Assembly: GCF_022539315.1 (NCBI RefSeq)
Contig: NC_066313.1
Location: 70,373,934-70,437,933 of the forward strand
DNA from: Serinus canaria
Taxonomy: Eukaryota > Chordata > Aves > Passeriformes > Fringillidae
Length of the DNA stretch: 64,000 nucleotides
Direction: 5' to 3'
The position numbers and the translations under genes are program-made. Below, in pieces: positions 1-12,300 of this stretch. The notes under the pieces were generated by a model. The model ran no database searches, was not told the origin of the DNA, and saw nothing but the letters and a program-made list of their open reading frames with translations. Within the stretch, counting starts at the first letter, position 1, and every line of letters begins with the position of its first letter.

Positions 1-1530
1 ATGTGGACTTTACTTAATTAAATTTTAGGAAATCTAGCCTCAGAAAGGCTTCCTCATCATCCTAAATGGCAGACACCATGTGGAAAATTCGAAGGTACAC
101 AACAGAAGAAAAAGAGCTATTTCTTATTGTAATTATCATCAAGTTAAGTTTGAAGGAAAAAATATACTTTATCTACCCTGCATTTTTACTTCTGTTAACA
201 AAGACGTGTAGAAAAATATCCATAGTGTATATATTGTTCATACTGTTACATGGTGGTCATAGTGTTATATGGTTACCTCATCAAATTTTGAGGTAAGAGC
301 ATAGCAATAATTCAACTAAATATTGCAACAGGTTTTGGTAAATGCAAGTTTATAATGCATGCATATCATTAGTAAAAACAAGATTGCCTTTTCCCAGCAT
401 CTATTTCTGAGAACAGCTGCTCCACAATATATATAGCTGATTTTACTGCACAGTGCAGTTCAGTCACTTGGAAACATTATCAACAGGTGTTCTCAAAATA
501 CTGAGGTTTTAAAAATGTAAATTGCTAATTGCTTTTGTTCAAGAGGAAAGTTTAAAATTCCAGCTAACACTGGAAACTATTTCTTGAAATCATCTACTTA
601 ATCACTTTGCTAAAACAAGGGTTAAATTCAAGGTTGTATCATGTTGTTCCCTCTCCCTCTCATTATATCTCTTGTGTAAGTCCCCAGCAGTCTCAGCATA
701 AATATCTCCTCCAAAGCAAGATGAGTATCTGAACACCGGCTTTACAATGGCTATAGCAAGACTTTGTGTACTCTGACCTCTGTGTCACTTCAACTGTGTG
801 AAATTTCAATTTAGGATCCTGAAACCAGCCTGGATCATGGCCAAAAGACAAAAACCAAGAAAAAAAGCAAAGTATGAATACTGCCAATAGTATACTTTAT
901 GTAATCCTACATGTGAAAAATTCACTGGTTAAATATGTTGCATTTAAAGAACACCCAGTCTTAGACAGATAGTTTTTGAAAATTTGCAAGAACTGTTCCA
1001 GGCTGGCTCAGGAGTCATTCTTTGCTCAATCAACAAAGGCACAGTGGAAATTCACTTTTCCTTAAATTATATCTGCCTTATAGTCTATCAGATATTTATT
1101 TCTTGTAAATTGTTTACATATTTTTTTTTAATTTTATGCATACTGAGGATTTAAAGATGTGCCTACAAGGGCACAATTTATTCTCACGCATTAATCACGA
1201 TTATCGTGTACCTTGAAAAAAATGAGCAAAATTCTGTGATGTCTGACAGAATTGTTGTAATTTGTACAGTTGCACTTTAAAAAGAGCTTTATTTTTTGGC
1301 CAAGGTCCCTAAAGAGAGGATCCTGTTTTATAATATAGGACAGTAACCATGATCCGATTCAGTATTTATCTAATTTTTTGAGGCAGAAGAGTTACTTGTG
1401 ACAAGAGCTATGAAATAGTTCATAACTGGACAACAGCTGCACCAGCATAAAAACTGTGGATGGCTACATGAGAACATATCTGAGTCATGCCTCCAAATGC
1501 ATCATCTTCCTCCAACTAGAAACCCATGGG
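1..1530. other. AT-rich single-copy DNA, no gene seen
   Basis: No open frame here has a recognisable domain or protein-like composition beyond what AT-rich DNA gives by chance. Two short segments look faintly exon-like: about 29-92 (AG before, GTACAC after) and about 815-871 (TTTCAATTTAG before, GTATGA after). Both are open in at least one frame, but the second is open in two frames and neither has a partner, so neither is called. Confidence 0.6.
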
Positions 1531-1539
1531 GACCCATAG

Positions 1540-1600
1540 GCCCCTGAAAACCTTGTGGGGTTCAACAAGGCCAAGTGCAAGGTGCTGCTGTTGGAAATGT
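1540..1600 (+). mobile_element. Very short CR1 LINE reverse-transcriptase remnant (tentative)
   Basis: A stretch near 1555-1580 (ggttcaacaaggccaagtgc and the bases after it) closely matches the part of bird CR1 ORF2 that follows the catalytic FADD box and encodes an F-N-K-A-K-C motif followed by K-V-L. The sequence around it diverges quickly, so only a fragment of tens of bases is supported. The identification rests on remembered CR1 sequence. A chance match or an old CR1 piece clipped by deletions are both possible. Confidence 0.4.
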
Positions 1601-1609
1601 GATTTGGAA

Positions 1610-2515
1610 TATATGGACTCACTGAGTTCTGCACACGTTGGGCAGCTCTGCCACTTTCACTGCAAACACTGCTGCTTTGGAAGGAAGCTCTTTCACTTTG
1701 TTTCTTTCATTAGTCTTTTATTCTGGTCTCCTGACAACATAGTTCCTATCATATGTCGACATTTTATTTGTTAATCTGGCTTCTTTAAAATGGAATTTCT
1801 CTGCCAGATATTCCCTTGTCCTCCCAGCACTTAGAGTTTCTCAGTCAAGGATAATTTTTTTTTAAGTAATGTATTAATAGTTTGCATGCTAACTGTGCCA
1901 GTTTTCTTTCTTTTCTGATATCAAAAGTTAGTATTAAAATGCAAAAAAGCTCAGTATTAAAATGAACTGAAGGTAATGTATGGAATTCAGGGGTAGGTGG
2001 CATTTTTCTTTTTTTTGTTTCTCATATAACAGGACTGTTGATAAAATGAAGAAAACTATTTTTTTAAGATTTCCCTCATGCAATATCCTTCATGCTATAC
2101 GTGGCCATCATGTCTATCACTCTCCCTCCTATTAGTGAAAACACACATTCCCTGCTTAACTAGAAATGGAGTCCTATGTTTTGCCATTCCAAAAATTGTA
2201 TTTCTAGGGGAAATAAGTAGCAATAGATGCCCTGAAGTTGAAAAATATTAAATTTTAATCCCTACTTACATTCTGGGGACTAATGTAGAGGATCATGTCA
2301 TCACAGAAAAAAGATGTTTTGCAACTTTTCCAGATAATTTCCTCAAAAGATAGCTCTTTCCTGAGGCATACTTAAGGGAATTATAAAGCTTATTTCCAAC
2401 TTTTTAATTAAAAAAATTTCTATGATCATTCCTAAAAGTTTGTTTCAATTCGCTGGATCTTTTGAGATTAAATTTTTGCTCTCAACCATTTTGTCTTTCT
2501 GAAAGCCAGACTGCT
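1610..2515. other. AT-rich single-copy DNA, no gene seen
   Basis: Mixed AT-rich sequence with short T runs (near 1855 and 2057). No coding, RNA or repeat signature is recognised. Confidence 0.55.
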
Positions 2516-2516
2516 T

Positions 2517-2830
2517 TTATGGCAGAAGAAGAGATGCAGCAACACCCATTTCATCTAGCAGATGAGATAATTCAGCTCTTCTCATTTGCACCAAGGCTGT
2601 TCCACCACTGGGACAGAGGAGACAGGGAACTAAGGACTAAATTTAAGTCCAGGAGCAAGGTGTTTTTGAGATGTAGTTTTATTTCTCCTTGACCTACCCT
2701 TGTTTGATTGGTGATAAATTAAACTAATTTCCTCAGGGTCTGTCTATTTGCCTGTGACAGTAACTGCTGAGGGATCTCCCTGCCCTGATTTCAACCCCTG
2801 TTTCAGAGGTTTAATATAATTGAACTGCAA
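2517..2830 (+). mobile_element. Degraded ERVL-like LTR remnant (3' part)
   Basis: The segment shows the order of short blocks I associate with passerine ERVL-type LTRs: a block about gagataattcagctcttctc, then a mid-block about a ball-like ctgttccaccactgggacag, then a degenerate polyadenylation region (GATAAATTAAAC near 2713), then a U5-like block with GTCTGT...TGCCTGTGACAGTAA and TGATCTCC-like sequence near 2730-2790. The AATAAA signal is mutated to GATAAA. Neither end is sharp and no target-site duplication was found, so this is an old fragment. The 76-codon open frame across it is a by-product. Family assignment is from memory; the presence of an LTR-type 3' end is more secure than the family name. 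Confidence 0.6.
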
Positions 2831-4335
2831 GGGGTAATCTATGGCTTTGTAAAGAGAGAGCTGTGTGATCAGGTTCAGCTTGTATGAACAAATTTTTTAT
2901 CACACTGCAACAAAATATACCTAATTTGTATTACAAGCCTATTGGAAACTGTATTGCATTTGGTGTTTTTGTAAATGACTCACTAACAGCCTAGTGTTCT
3001 GAAATCTTAAGGTGAACAATCTTTAGACTTGAACTGCCACATATCCTGAAAGAGCATTACATATCAGGACAACTTGTTTTCTTCTTAAGAAATGCTGACC
3101 AAGGATGTCAACATGAGCAGCTTTTCAGCCTCTTGAGCAACATTCTTGCTAGTCAAGACTATCAGTTGGTGTGCAACCTATGATTTTCCTTAGTGTTCCT
3201 CCAGAGACCCTGTCATGGTAATCTCTTCAAAACTGTTGCTAACAGTCAGAAAATTGCTGTCTTAATTTCTCTGTGTAGATTAATAAATATTTTGGGGTTT
3301 GCTTGTGTTCTCTTTTTTTAAAATCCACTTAGTTTTTACCTGTTGTATAAGTTTGTTGCAGATTGTCTTCAGGTCTTTTTCTTCTCTGCCTGCATCACAC
3401 CATATATTGTGGAGAGTAGTGGGAAGACTGTTGTTTGCCTTGGCTTTTGAAGGGTTTGCACATGAACAGAAAAAAACCAAAAAGAAACAAATGCTACAAA
3501 CAGATAATGTTAGGGACATGTGGACTAGAACTACCATATTAAAAGCAGATTACACAATTCCATTCTAGTCTGAGTTCTAATAGTACTGTCAGTTCAGTGC
3601 AAATAAAAATGTATAGTTTAAAAAGTTTATGATGAAAAATCATGTAACTTTATCTTTTCTCTTCTTCAAAAATGATGACTAATCTTAGAAATAACTTCTA
3701 TTCATCTGCCTCTGAGTGTCTGTCCTCAATTATTTCATTCAAACTTCCTGTGTTTAAAATTGTGACGGAGGATCTTTGCTACTTATTAATCACAGACACA
3801 GAGCATATCTCACTACTATTCTTTCCAATAGAAAATTTAAATTTCTTGAAGGTATTTTACTGGATTTGAAATGTTTCCATAGGATTTACAAGCTGTGTGT
3901 TTGATAAATACATGTAAGTTTTTATTATCTAGTAAGGGGAGAGAAAAAGAGGCACAAGCCAGATGATATATGATGTGTGAACTGGGAGTTCTTATAAGAT
4001 GATCAACCTACAAAGTAATAGGAAAGAATAAACAAGATGAGTGATGAATAAAGAGGATCTATTTAGTCAAAAATAAAGAATAATTCTTATTTGCCCTTAT
4101 TCACTCATGCCATATTAATATATAATATTGTATCATTTGCATTTCAGGTAATACTATGCTACCATTAAATACAATGGTCCTCTTCTCTTCTCTCCTGCAT
4201 TGTGGGGGTGTAGAAGATAGTGTTATCAGATAAATTTCCAGTTTGCATTCATGACAGAACAAAAAATTATTGAGAACCAAATGATTCTGCAAGAACAAAT
4301 AGTGGAGAAGAAGGTGGTCTTGCCCTTTATGAAAT
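2831..4335. other. AT-rich single-copy DNA, no gene seen
   Basis: The open frames at 3280-3568 overlap on both strands and have no recognisable domain. A reading frame without a start codon stays open at about 3014-3180 on the + strand next to a pyrimidine-rich AG, which is within chance expectation for this composition. Confidence 0.55.
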
Positions 4336-4339
4336 CAGG

Positions 4340-5000
4340 AAATACTGAATTAGAGGGTATTGGAGCCAGATGCCAAAGTTGTGGTAGGAGATGGCTGCAG
4401 GGGTGGTCTCAGTGGGGAGAAACTGGGGCTGCCCATGTTTGATATGCCAGGTTCCAGCTGGAACCTGACACATCAAACTGAGGCCCTCAGCCAAAATGGT
4501 GGTGCCTCACTTAAAAATTATTTAAGAATGGATGAAAATGCCATGAAGAGAGATGAGGTTGGAACAAAAAGAGTGAGAAAAAGCAGAACTAAGACCAAAG
4601 CCTGAAGAGAAGGAGGAATTCCATGGAGGAATGGATTTTTTCCCCTGCTGTCTATGTATAATCCAGCCAGCTCTGGGTAAAATTGCGAGGACATAAGAGC
4701 AGCCGATGTTATCAACACAACCCCCATTTCCCATCTTCCCCTGAACTGCTCTGGTGGGGAGAAGATAGAGGAATTGGGGATGAAGGTGTGAAGGTGAGCC
4801 AGGGAATAGAGGGAAGAAAAGTGTTTAATACTTGTGCTTTTGTTTCTCACTATCCATATCCTGCTTAATGGGCAATAAACCAAATTATTCCCAGTCTGAG
4901 TCTGTTTTGTCTGTGATGGCAATTGGCAAGTGATCTCCTTGACTTCATCTCAAACTATGAGATTTCTTGTTCTTGTGTTTTTCCTGTTTTGTTCCCTGTT
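4340..5000 (+). mobile_element. ERVL-like solo LTR, diverged
   Basis: A long block recognised as a passerine ERVL-type LTR. In order it has a U3 with ATGTTTGATATGCCAGGTTCC, CTCAGCCAAAATGGTGGTGCC and TTAAGAATGGATGAAAATGCC; a further U3 block with GAACTGCTCTGGTGGGGAGA; a polyadenylation signal AATAAA at 4874-4879; and a U5 start with GTCTGAGTCTGTTTTG and TGTGATGGCAATTGGCAAGTGATCTCC. No gag, pol or env-like sequence follows, so it is best read as a solo LTR or LTR fragment. The exact ends and target duplications could not be fixed. Open frames on both strands here, including a 134-codon one on the - strand, are shadows of the LTR and not genes. Confidence 0.75.
4874..4879 (+). promoter_or_regulatory. 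LTR polyadenylation signal AATAAA
   Basis: A canonical AATAAA sits just upstream of the U5-like block of the ERVL-like LTR, where an LTR polyadenylation signal is expected. Its presence is seen directly; its use is inferred from position. Confidence 0.55.
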
Positions 5001-8000
5001 GCCTCTGGCTTTTATACTCCCAAGTAGCTATTACATATGAAGAAGCCTTGTTTTACTGGAAAAGGCAAAATTACTCTGCTTATTTGAAGAAGCGAATGAA
5101 TTAGTTTGATTTGCTTGAATATTCAGCTTTTCCTTTGTTTATTAAAAAGTTTTTCAAGCCACCAGTATTTTCACTTTTGCCCTTTTGATATTCTTCCCTG
5201 TCCCATTAGTGGGGAGTGGGATGCTGTGCTGATCTATTAAACCTGTTCTAGTTTAAAACATTATACCACATTCTGTCAGAGAAGCCCTAGCTTCAGCCCT
5301 TTTAACAAAAACTTAGTATGTAGAAACTTGCATTGACATAGACTACAAAACAAGATAAATATGTGGTTGTGTTACTTAAAAAGAAGCTTAGACATCTCTA
5401 TAAGATTAAGTCATTCATTCCTGTAGGACAAAAGCTGATTGGAAATCTGCTGACTTGCTGCAGTACCAGGTTCCAATTCAGTATGCCAGCTCTATTTTAT
5501 GAATTATTGGCTGCATGCTCCATCTGTCTGTTCAATGGACAACTCAGAGCAATACCATATATTCAGATACATGTTCTTGCTCTCAAGAAAAAAAAAACCA
5601 AGAAACACAAAAGGTGATTTATCTGTCTTTATTGCCAATTTATAAAGTCGAACGAGAAATCCTGTTCTTTGTTCTTTATATAAAAAACTCATACCAATTT
5701 ATGAAAAAGACAAAAAGAGTCTCTACAGTTTAATATGAAAGAAAGAGAGAAAGAACATAAGAAATAAATTTAAAAAAAAAAAGACAAAATTAGAGTCAGA
5801 CAAAACCAGGAAGGTTTTGGTTTTTTTATATAACCCAAGGGGAAGTTAAAGGAAAAAAGTATTTGAAGTCTATTTAAGATGTAATTCTATAGTAGAATTG
5901 GAAACCAAAATCTTTGGATCCTAATCGAAGTTCCATTGCATTTTAAGTGTGTCTCTGGCTACCTCAAAGTCACAATGCACATATTCAGCATGAACAGAGC
6001 TCATGGCACAATATGGTATGAATTCAATTTACACAGATCATGTCTTGTGGTCTTTTTCATTACTCAAGTGCTCTCAGGATGCTTTTGCTGCTATTTGTAT
6101 TCACCCATGCTAATAAAATTCCCTGTGGTTACATTATTGTTACAAAGCATGGTAATTTTCTAAGTGGAAAAAAAAGAATCTTATTAAGCTATATATTGCT
6201 GTTAGTAATGTGACTTTTACTGCAGGTGTCAGAATGACTCAGGTAACTATTCCATGAATCAGGCCCCAAAGGAAAATGCGAAGTATCACTGAATTATTGC
6301 TGTCAAAACAAACAGAGGCTTTATATTACACTGACAGTATGTGCCATTAAAAAAGAAAAAGAGGGAAAAGAGAAAACAAAGAAATTGTATCAGGCAGAGA
6401 AAAGAAAAAAGCAAATCATCCTCAAAAAAAAAAAAAAAAAAAAAAAAAAAACCAAAGCAAAAACAGAGTTCCTACACAAGTATTTTCTCTGCTTTTCTGT
6501 AAATCTTCCAGTCTTCCTTTTTTTCCATTTGGATCTCAAACATTGTATTGCATCTGATTGCATTCATTTTTTCCCTGGTTTTGGGTTATTTTTTCATTCA
6601 TTAGAAAACCCTGTAGAAGGTAACTACTTCATTCTTTTTTTAAAAAAATATTTTTTTAAAAGGTGGTAAAACATTGCAGGTGGCATTTTCACAGCCACAA
6701 CCAGCCTTGCTATAATTATACTTACACTGAAGTTTATTGAACACTTTTGACAAGCACTGGCAGCTGTTAAAAAACTTCTTCTATAATATGGTGAGTTAAT
6801 AACAGTTCACAACTGGAAATTTAGTTGGACAATACATGCTGGATCACACAAAGGACTAAGAAACTAATAAAAAATTAAGTTGCCTTCTATCACAAAATCA
6901 TGACATATAAAAAAGGATATAAGAAATAAAGAAATTTATCTTTTAATAACATAAACCAGTGAAACCACTACAGATGGAAATGCCTTTAAGCAGAATTCTC
7001 TGTCTCTCTTTGATCTCTGTTGTAGATGGAAATTGATGTTAAAATTCCCATCTTTGACCCCTCTTTTAAATGCATGTAGATGTTATCAGTTGTGTTAAGC
7101 AGGTGTTACTTATAGAAAACTTTTTCATTTTATGTCGTGCTTGACAATTGTTTCAGAAAATGCGGTGCTGGAGCTGTAGGTCACATCTTATTTGGCCAGC
7201 AATCTTGTACTCTCTGTATCCTGAACTTTGAAATGGAGTAAGGGGTACCTCCAAGGCTGTACCAAGTGGCCACCTGAGACGCCCAAAGAGGCCCAGGCAG
7301 GCTCAGGTATTCCATAAGGTTTCACAAACTGAGTGATTATGCATTAGATAGGCAATGGCTATCTACTAGATAGGTGGGTTTATGTAAACCTCAGTGTATG
7401 CATTCTTCTGCTTGCTCCTTAGTATGCTTGATTTGTGGAAAATTTCCACCCTGAGGATTCATCAGTGTCTCATTTTTAAACCTGACTCTTTTTCTGTATT
7501 TAGAGAATTGCCAAAATTCAGCAACAACAGGAAAGCTCAATTGCAAATGAAGATGTAGGGTTGAATACATCGACATTTTGTCCTAGTATATATGAAGAAA
7601 AAAGCACACATAGGAGTAGGAGTCTTTTGAAAAAAGTATGGACTTCACTTTTAGAACTTCACATTTTAAAAACAAAAAAGAAGTTTTCTGATTCTGAGAC
7701 TTATCAAGAGAAATTCAGGTTATGGTTTTGGGGGTTTGGTGATATTTTTAGTTGAAAGGTCTGAATGGAAATGAAAATTTCAACAGCTCTTCTCAAGTGA
7801 TATATATTTTGTACGAATATTGTAACTCTCAACTGAATTAGACTATGGAGAATTTAATACAATAACCTGGCAACACTTAGCATTATAGTTTAATTTTGTG
7901 TGTATATATGTGTTTGCTCCTTGTTTGCTCTTTCCTGTTCAAGCATTTCCATGTGCCCTAAGGCAATCCCAACACATGCAAGATATATCCCTGCTTTCAT

Positions 8001-8880
8001 TCTATAAAAATACTGCACTACTGAAATTAAAAAAAAAAACCCTCACATTATTTTTGACACATTGCACAGAAAAACAACATAAATGAACACATATAGGGGT
8101 TTTTTTCTGTTTTGTTTATACAATTTTATATAACTGCAACCCTCTGCTAGATGGATGTGCCCTTAGACATAAGTGGAAAGGTGTTTATTTAAAGTTTATG
8201 TAAAAGATGTTTATTTAAAGGCTTTTAAGACATTCTTTGGATGAGTAGGTCAGCCTCAGAAAGCTTGCTTGTTAAAGCTTAGGTTAGAAAAGGTCTATTG
8301 TTCTTCTAGAATCTTAGTTATTCAAAGAGAATTTAGCACACTAAGCAGACTAAGGATTTGTGGGCAGAAGCAAAACAAGAGGAAACCTCAGAGAAAGGTT
8401 TACTCATGTTAGAAAACATCAAATGAAAAGGAAAATAATGAAACAGAAAATGGCAATTTGTTAGAAAAGCCCTGCACAAGCTATGAGCTCTTAAATTCTG
8501 TAAGAATTCAGAGGACCCAGAAGAACAATTAAAGCTATAGCACTGCAAAAGAGCAGATGTAGGCTCTTCACAGTTCGTAGCCAATCACAGTTCTTTTATT
8601 AACTTAGGAAGAAAAGGGCTAATGGCTTTTCAGGACTTTATGGATGTGTCCAGTCTTGAGTTTGTTTCAGCTCAGTTTTAGCTGCAACACCACATTGCCC
8701 AGCAATCTGATGACTCTCTTCTAACTTGCTTGTAGCTTCAGCTTAGCTTTATGCATTGAATTGTACCAATGAATTGTACCACATATGGTAGGGGTTTAAT
8801 AAAACTTAATGGTCATTGAAGGTAAAATTCTGCATCAGGGAAAAAAGAGCACTGTTAGCAACAGACTGCTTGGAAACATA
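5001..8880. other. AT-rich single-copy DNA with A-tracts, no gene seen
   Basis: The region holds a 28-base A run at 6424-6451 and shorter A or T runs (about 5587, 5771, 8030). One exon-like stretch on the + strand at about 7504-7635 has a pyrimidine-rich acceptor (CTCTTTTTCTGTATTTAG) and a GTATGG donor and is open in phase 0. It is described under findings. A 13-base direct duplication (TGAATTGTACCA) occurs near 8758-8782. No RNA gene or known transposon is recognised. Confidence 0.5.
6424..6451 (+). repeat. Poly(A) tract, 28 bases
   Basis: An uninterrupted A run directly visible in the sequence, followed by an A-rich stretch. No retrocopied gene sequence is recognisable immediately upstream, so it is treated as simple repeat and not as a retrotransposon tail. 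Confidence 0.9.
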
Positions 8881-9315
8881 AAAAGAAAGAGAAGAGAAGA
8901 GAAGAGAAGAGAAGAGAAGAGAAGAGAGAGAAGAGAAGAGAAGGAAGAGAAGAGAAGAGAAGAGAAGAGAAGAGAAGAGAAGAGAAGAGAAGAGAAGAGA
9001 AGGAAGAGAAGAGAAGAGAAGAGAAGAGAAGAGAAGAGAAGAGAAGAGAAGAGAAGAGAAGAGAGAAGAGAAGAGAAGAGAAGAGAAGAGAAGAGAAGAG
9101 AAAGAGAAGAAAAGAGAAGAAAGAGAAGAAAAGAGAAGAAAAGAGAAGAAAAGAGAAAAGAGAAGAGAAGAGAAGAGAAGAGAAGAAAAGAAAAGAAAAG
9201 AAAAGAAAAGAAAAGAAAGAAAAGAAGAAAGAAAGAAAAGCAAAAGAAAAGAAAGAAAAGAAAAGAAAAGAAAAGAAAAGAAAAGAAAAGAAAAGAAAAG
9301 AAAAGAAAAGAAAAG

Positions 9316-9346
<31 letters not shown>

Positions 9347-9352
9347 GAAAAA
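8881..9352 (+). repeat. Homopurine pentanucleotide satellite, (GAGAA)n then (GAAAA)n
   Basis: About 470 bases made only of A and G on the + strand apart from a single C at 9241. The first half is built mainly of the 5-base unit GAGAA with occasional length slips (near 8925-8945, 9001 and 9063). The middle (about 9100-9180) mixes units, and the last part (about 9184-9350) is mainly GAAAA. Such polypurine-polypyrimidine tracts can form triplex DNA and are usually length-variable; both are known properties of the sequence class. Large open frames on both strands (Lys/Arg/Glu-rich on +, Phe/Leu/Ser-rich on -) come from the absence of stops in the repeat and are not genes. Confidence 0.95.
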
Positions 9353-12300
9353 CACCATGCTACCCTTGACAAAGGGCTCTGGGTACTGCAACTCACAGAA
9401 GAATTGCATGATTGAAAAAATGTATTTTGATCTTTGACTGCAGGTGTTTAGAAAGAAGAGTATTGCAATGGAGAAAAGCGAGAGATGCTAGAATATCCTT
9501 GTGCCCAATAATTTTAACTGCATTGCTAGTTATGATGTCAGGATTTAAAAATTTTACTGAGAAGTGTTAATATCAGTGTAATTTGATTAATGATATCTAC
9601 TTGTTGTATTTTATTACACTGTTAAAACATTTCTTAGACCATGAATAAATTCTTTTATCTGCATAAAAGATGTGATCCCACTTTGCTCTCAAGAAAACTC
9701 TGAGGGGGATAAAAGTCCATTCAGGCACTTATGTACAACCTCTTGTTATTTTGTACAGGTTGTATGTGTTTTTTACAGCCTGAGTGTGGCTGTGACTGCT
9801 ATTTAAGCTCTTTCAGAATTACAGAAGAAACAGATAAAACACTTAGTGTCTCTGAGTGCCTGAAAAGTCATACAAGATAAAAAGATATTTATGCCCTTTA
9901 GTTTATGAATCTAAGTTGTTTAAAAGTTGCTTCTGATGGATAAAATATGGGTTTATGCCCATTTTTCCACCTCCAGGTATGGACCCTAACTGTGTGTACA
10001 CTGGCATCCAGATGTAAACCTTCTCCTCTGCACTCAGCTGGAAAATATAAAAGGCCTGCTGCACAATACAGAAGCAACTGTTATGTTTTAGTTCTGTATT
10101 CTGGGTGATCTGAACAGACTCTGTTTCAGAGCTTCGATGCTGAGCTGTGCCCAAGAAGCATCTATTTCTCCACAGCAATTAAAATGAGAGCATATACTCT
10201 TAACTTAAAAGGAAAACAACATGCCTAGGGATATTTATGCTAAAATTTCCTCTGATTTTTTATTATCCTAGCAGTAATATTATGAGACTTGTTAGGCTAA
10301 CAAATGAGAAAGGGAAATCCATGGAAAAAAGTCCAAAACTGTTTAAGGAAAAAGTGTCTTAGAGAAAAGGGATAAAATAACAGCAAAGTATGGTAACATT
10401 TCTGAATTGCTTGAAATAATAAGAATTTGCAGAGGTGTTATGAATCAAAGCTTAGGAACAAAAGAGCATGTAGGAATAATGGTGAGAACTTATAAAAACT
10501 ATTCAATTTAATGAAGCAAACCAACCCGTTAATTCAATATAACAATGTGTGCTGATATAGCCAGGTCTAATATATCACACACAGCTTCAAGAAGATACAT
10601 AATTTACCACAAATGTTTAAATTCTGTGATACTAATTAATTTTAATTAGTGAGTCAATAATTAATTATTAATTAGGGAATCCATTATTTGATATGCTAAA
10701 GGAAACTGAAAAAGCAAACCCATACATCACATCAGGTAGTGAGCAGTTTGTACATATATTTTGTAAAACAAAAAAATGAAAACATGACCCCCAAAAGGTG
10801 TAGAATAGGAGACTTTTTAGAATTATCACTTGACATTTTGAGGACAGCAGTCACATTTTCAGAGATAGGCAAAAAAAAAAAAAAAAAAACTTTAAATGCA
10901 TGTTTCTGTGAGCTACTCAAAACAAGGATCTATGACTCATAATAATAATTTATTCAACTCCAGTCATGCAGGTATCTGTGATTATGTACTTCTTTATCTT
11001 GAATCCACTGTCATTAATGTCACCAGTGTGACCCAGTAAAATATGAAATGATTGGTGTTGCTTAGTGAGAACAGTACAGCATTATAAGCATAATGAAACT
11101 TATCATTCACAGATATTGCTCTTTCCTTTCGAAGGCTTAAAACAATAAAAATCATAGTAACTTTTAGCAAAAAGTGTATTTAGTGGCATGTTTCTGCATA
11201 TGATGCAGTTTTCCATCAGTTGTTTCTCCATTCATTGTTGAATATTAAGCCTGGAAAGTGTTCTCAGTGAAAAAATCAATGTCCTTTCCTCCACTTGAGA
11301 TACTTGTCAGTCAGAATTGGTTTTACCAGACACAGAAAAAAAAAAAAAAAAAAAAAAAGGCAGTTGTTGGATTCTGTCTGAAATCTTCCTTCATTCATTT
11401 GGAAATATCTCAACATTTTTAATGTAAGACTTCTTTATTCCAGGAGCACTGCATGCCTGCACTAAAGACTGTAGGGTTGTGAAGAAGCGAAATCAATGGA
11501 AAAGTTTATGCAGCTTTAAGGAGGGGCAGATTTTAACCAGATACGGAGGAGATACAAGAAATTTTGCTCCTTTTCTACATTCAAACAGTAAAAGATAGGG
11601 CTTTTTTTCACCTTGGTTTCTTCAATTCAGGTAAATTTAAAGTTGTAGACAGAAATGTGACATCATTAAGATGTGTATAATCAGAACAGAATAGGAAATG
11701 ACATTTCAACACATTGAAGAAGTCTTTGGTTTTAAATGAAGGCAGCCATTATATCTACATATTATATATCTAAGCAGTCTATTATATCTATTATTTACAC
11801 TTTGTATTCTAGAAATAAACAAAGGAGAAAAAAAAGTATGACTTCTTTTTAACTGACAGGTAGAAATATACAATATGGATTTTAAACTATACAGAAAGTC
11901 TAAACAAAGTAGGGAGGAAGATATCCTGACATAATTCTTTATTTGCCTCAAGAAGAATTATTCTCTGATAAGAAATACACTGAATAAATGTATCTAAATA
12001 TCTACAAGAGATTTCAAGGATTTCATCTTCTCATTATGCTAATAGTCATATGACAAAAATCACTTTCTATTTTCCCTGCTATTAATTATAGGAAGATAAT
12101 AATGTATTTTTGAGGTGCTGTTTGGGAAGCACTGAATCTGCCTATACACTGGTATAATTTATGGGAAATAAAAACTACATCCTTAACTGTAGCCAAGTAA
12201 AACTTTTCAGATGAAGACTATGAAAATTATACTTTTATTCATGCTGGATGATGTAATGAAGGCTGAAGGATGTATGGATGGAAATGCTTTTTTCAATATT

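Noticed and set aside
4518..4922. 134-codon - strand open frame
   Set aside because: It lies antisense to an LTR remnant and shows no domain.
6424..6451. Poly(A) tract as the tail of a processed pseudogene
   Set aside because: No retrocopied gene body or target-site duplication could be seen upstream.
8806..9409. Three long open frames (184-196 codons) on both strands
   Set aside because: They are created by the stop-free pentanucleotide purine repeat; the translations are pure low-complexity.
9903..10178. 91-codon - strand frame that looked somewhat protein-like
   Set aside because: No homology recognised and no supporting splice or promoter signals; the length is within chance for this composition.
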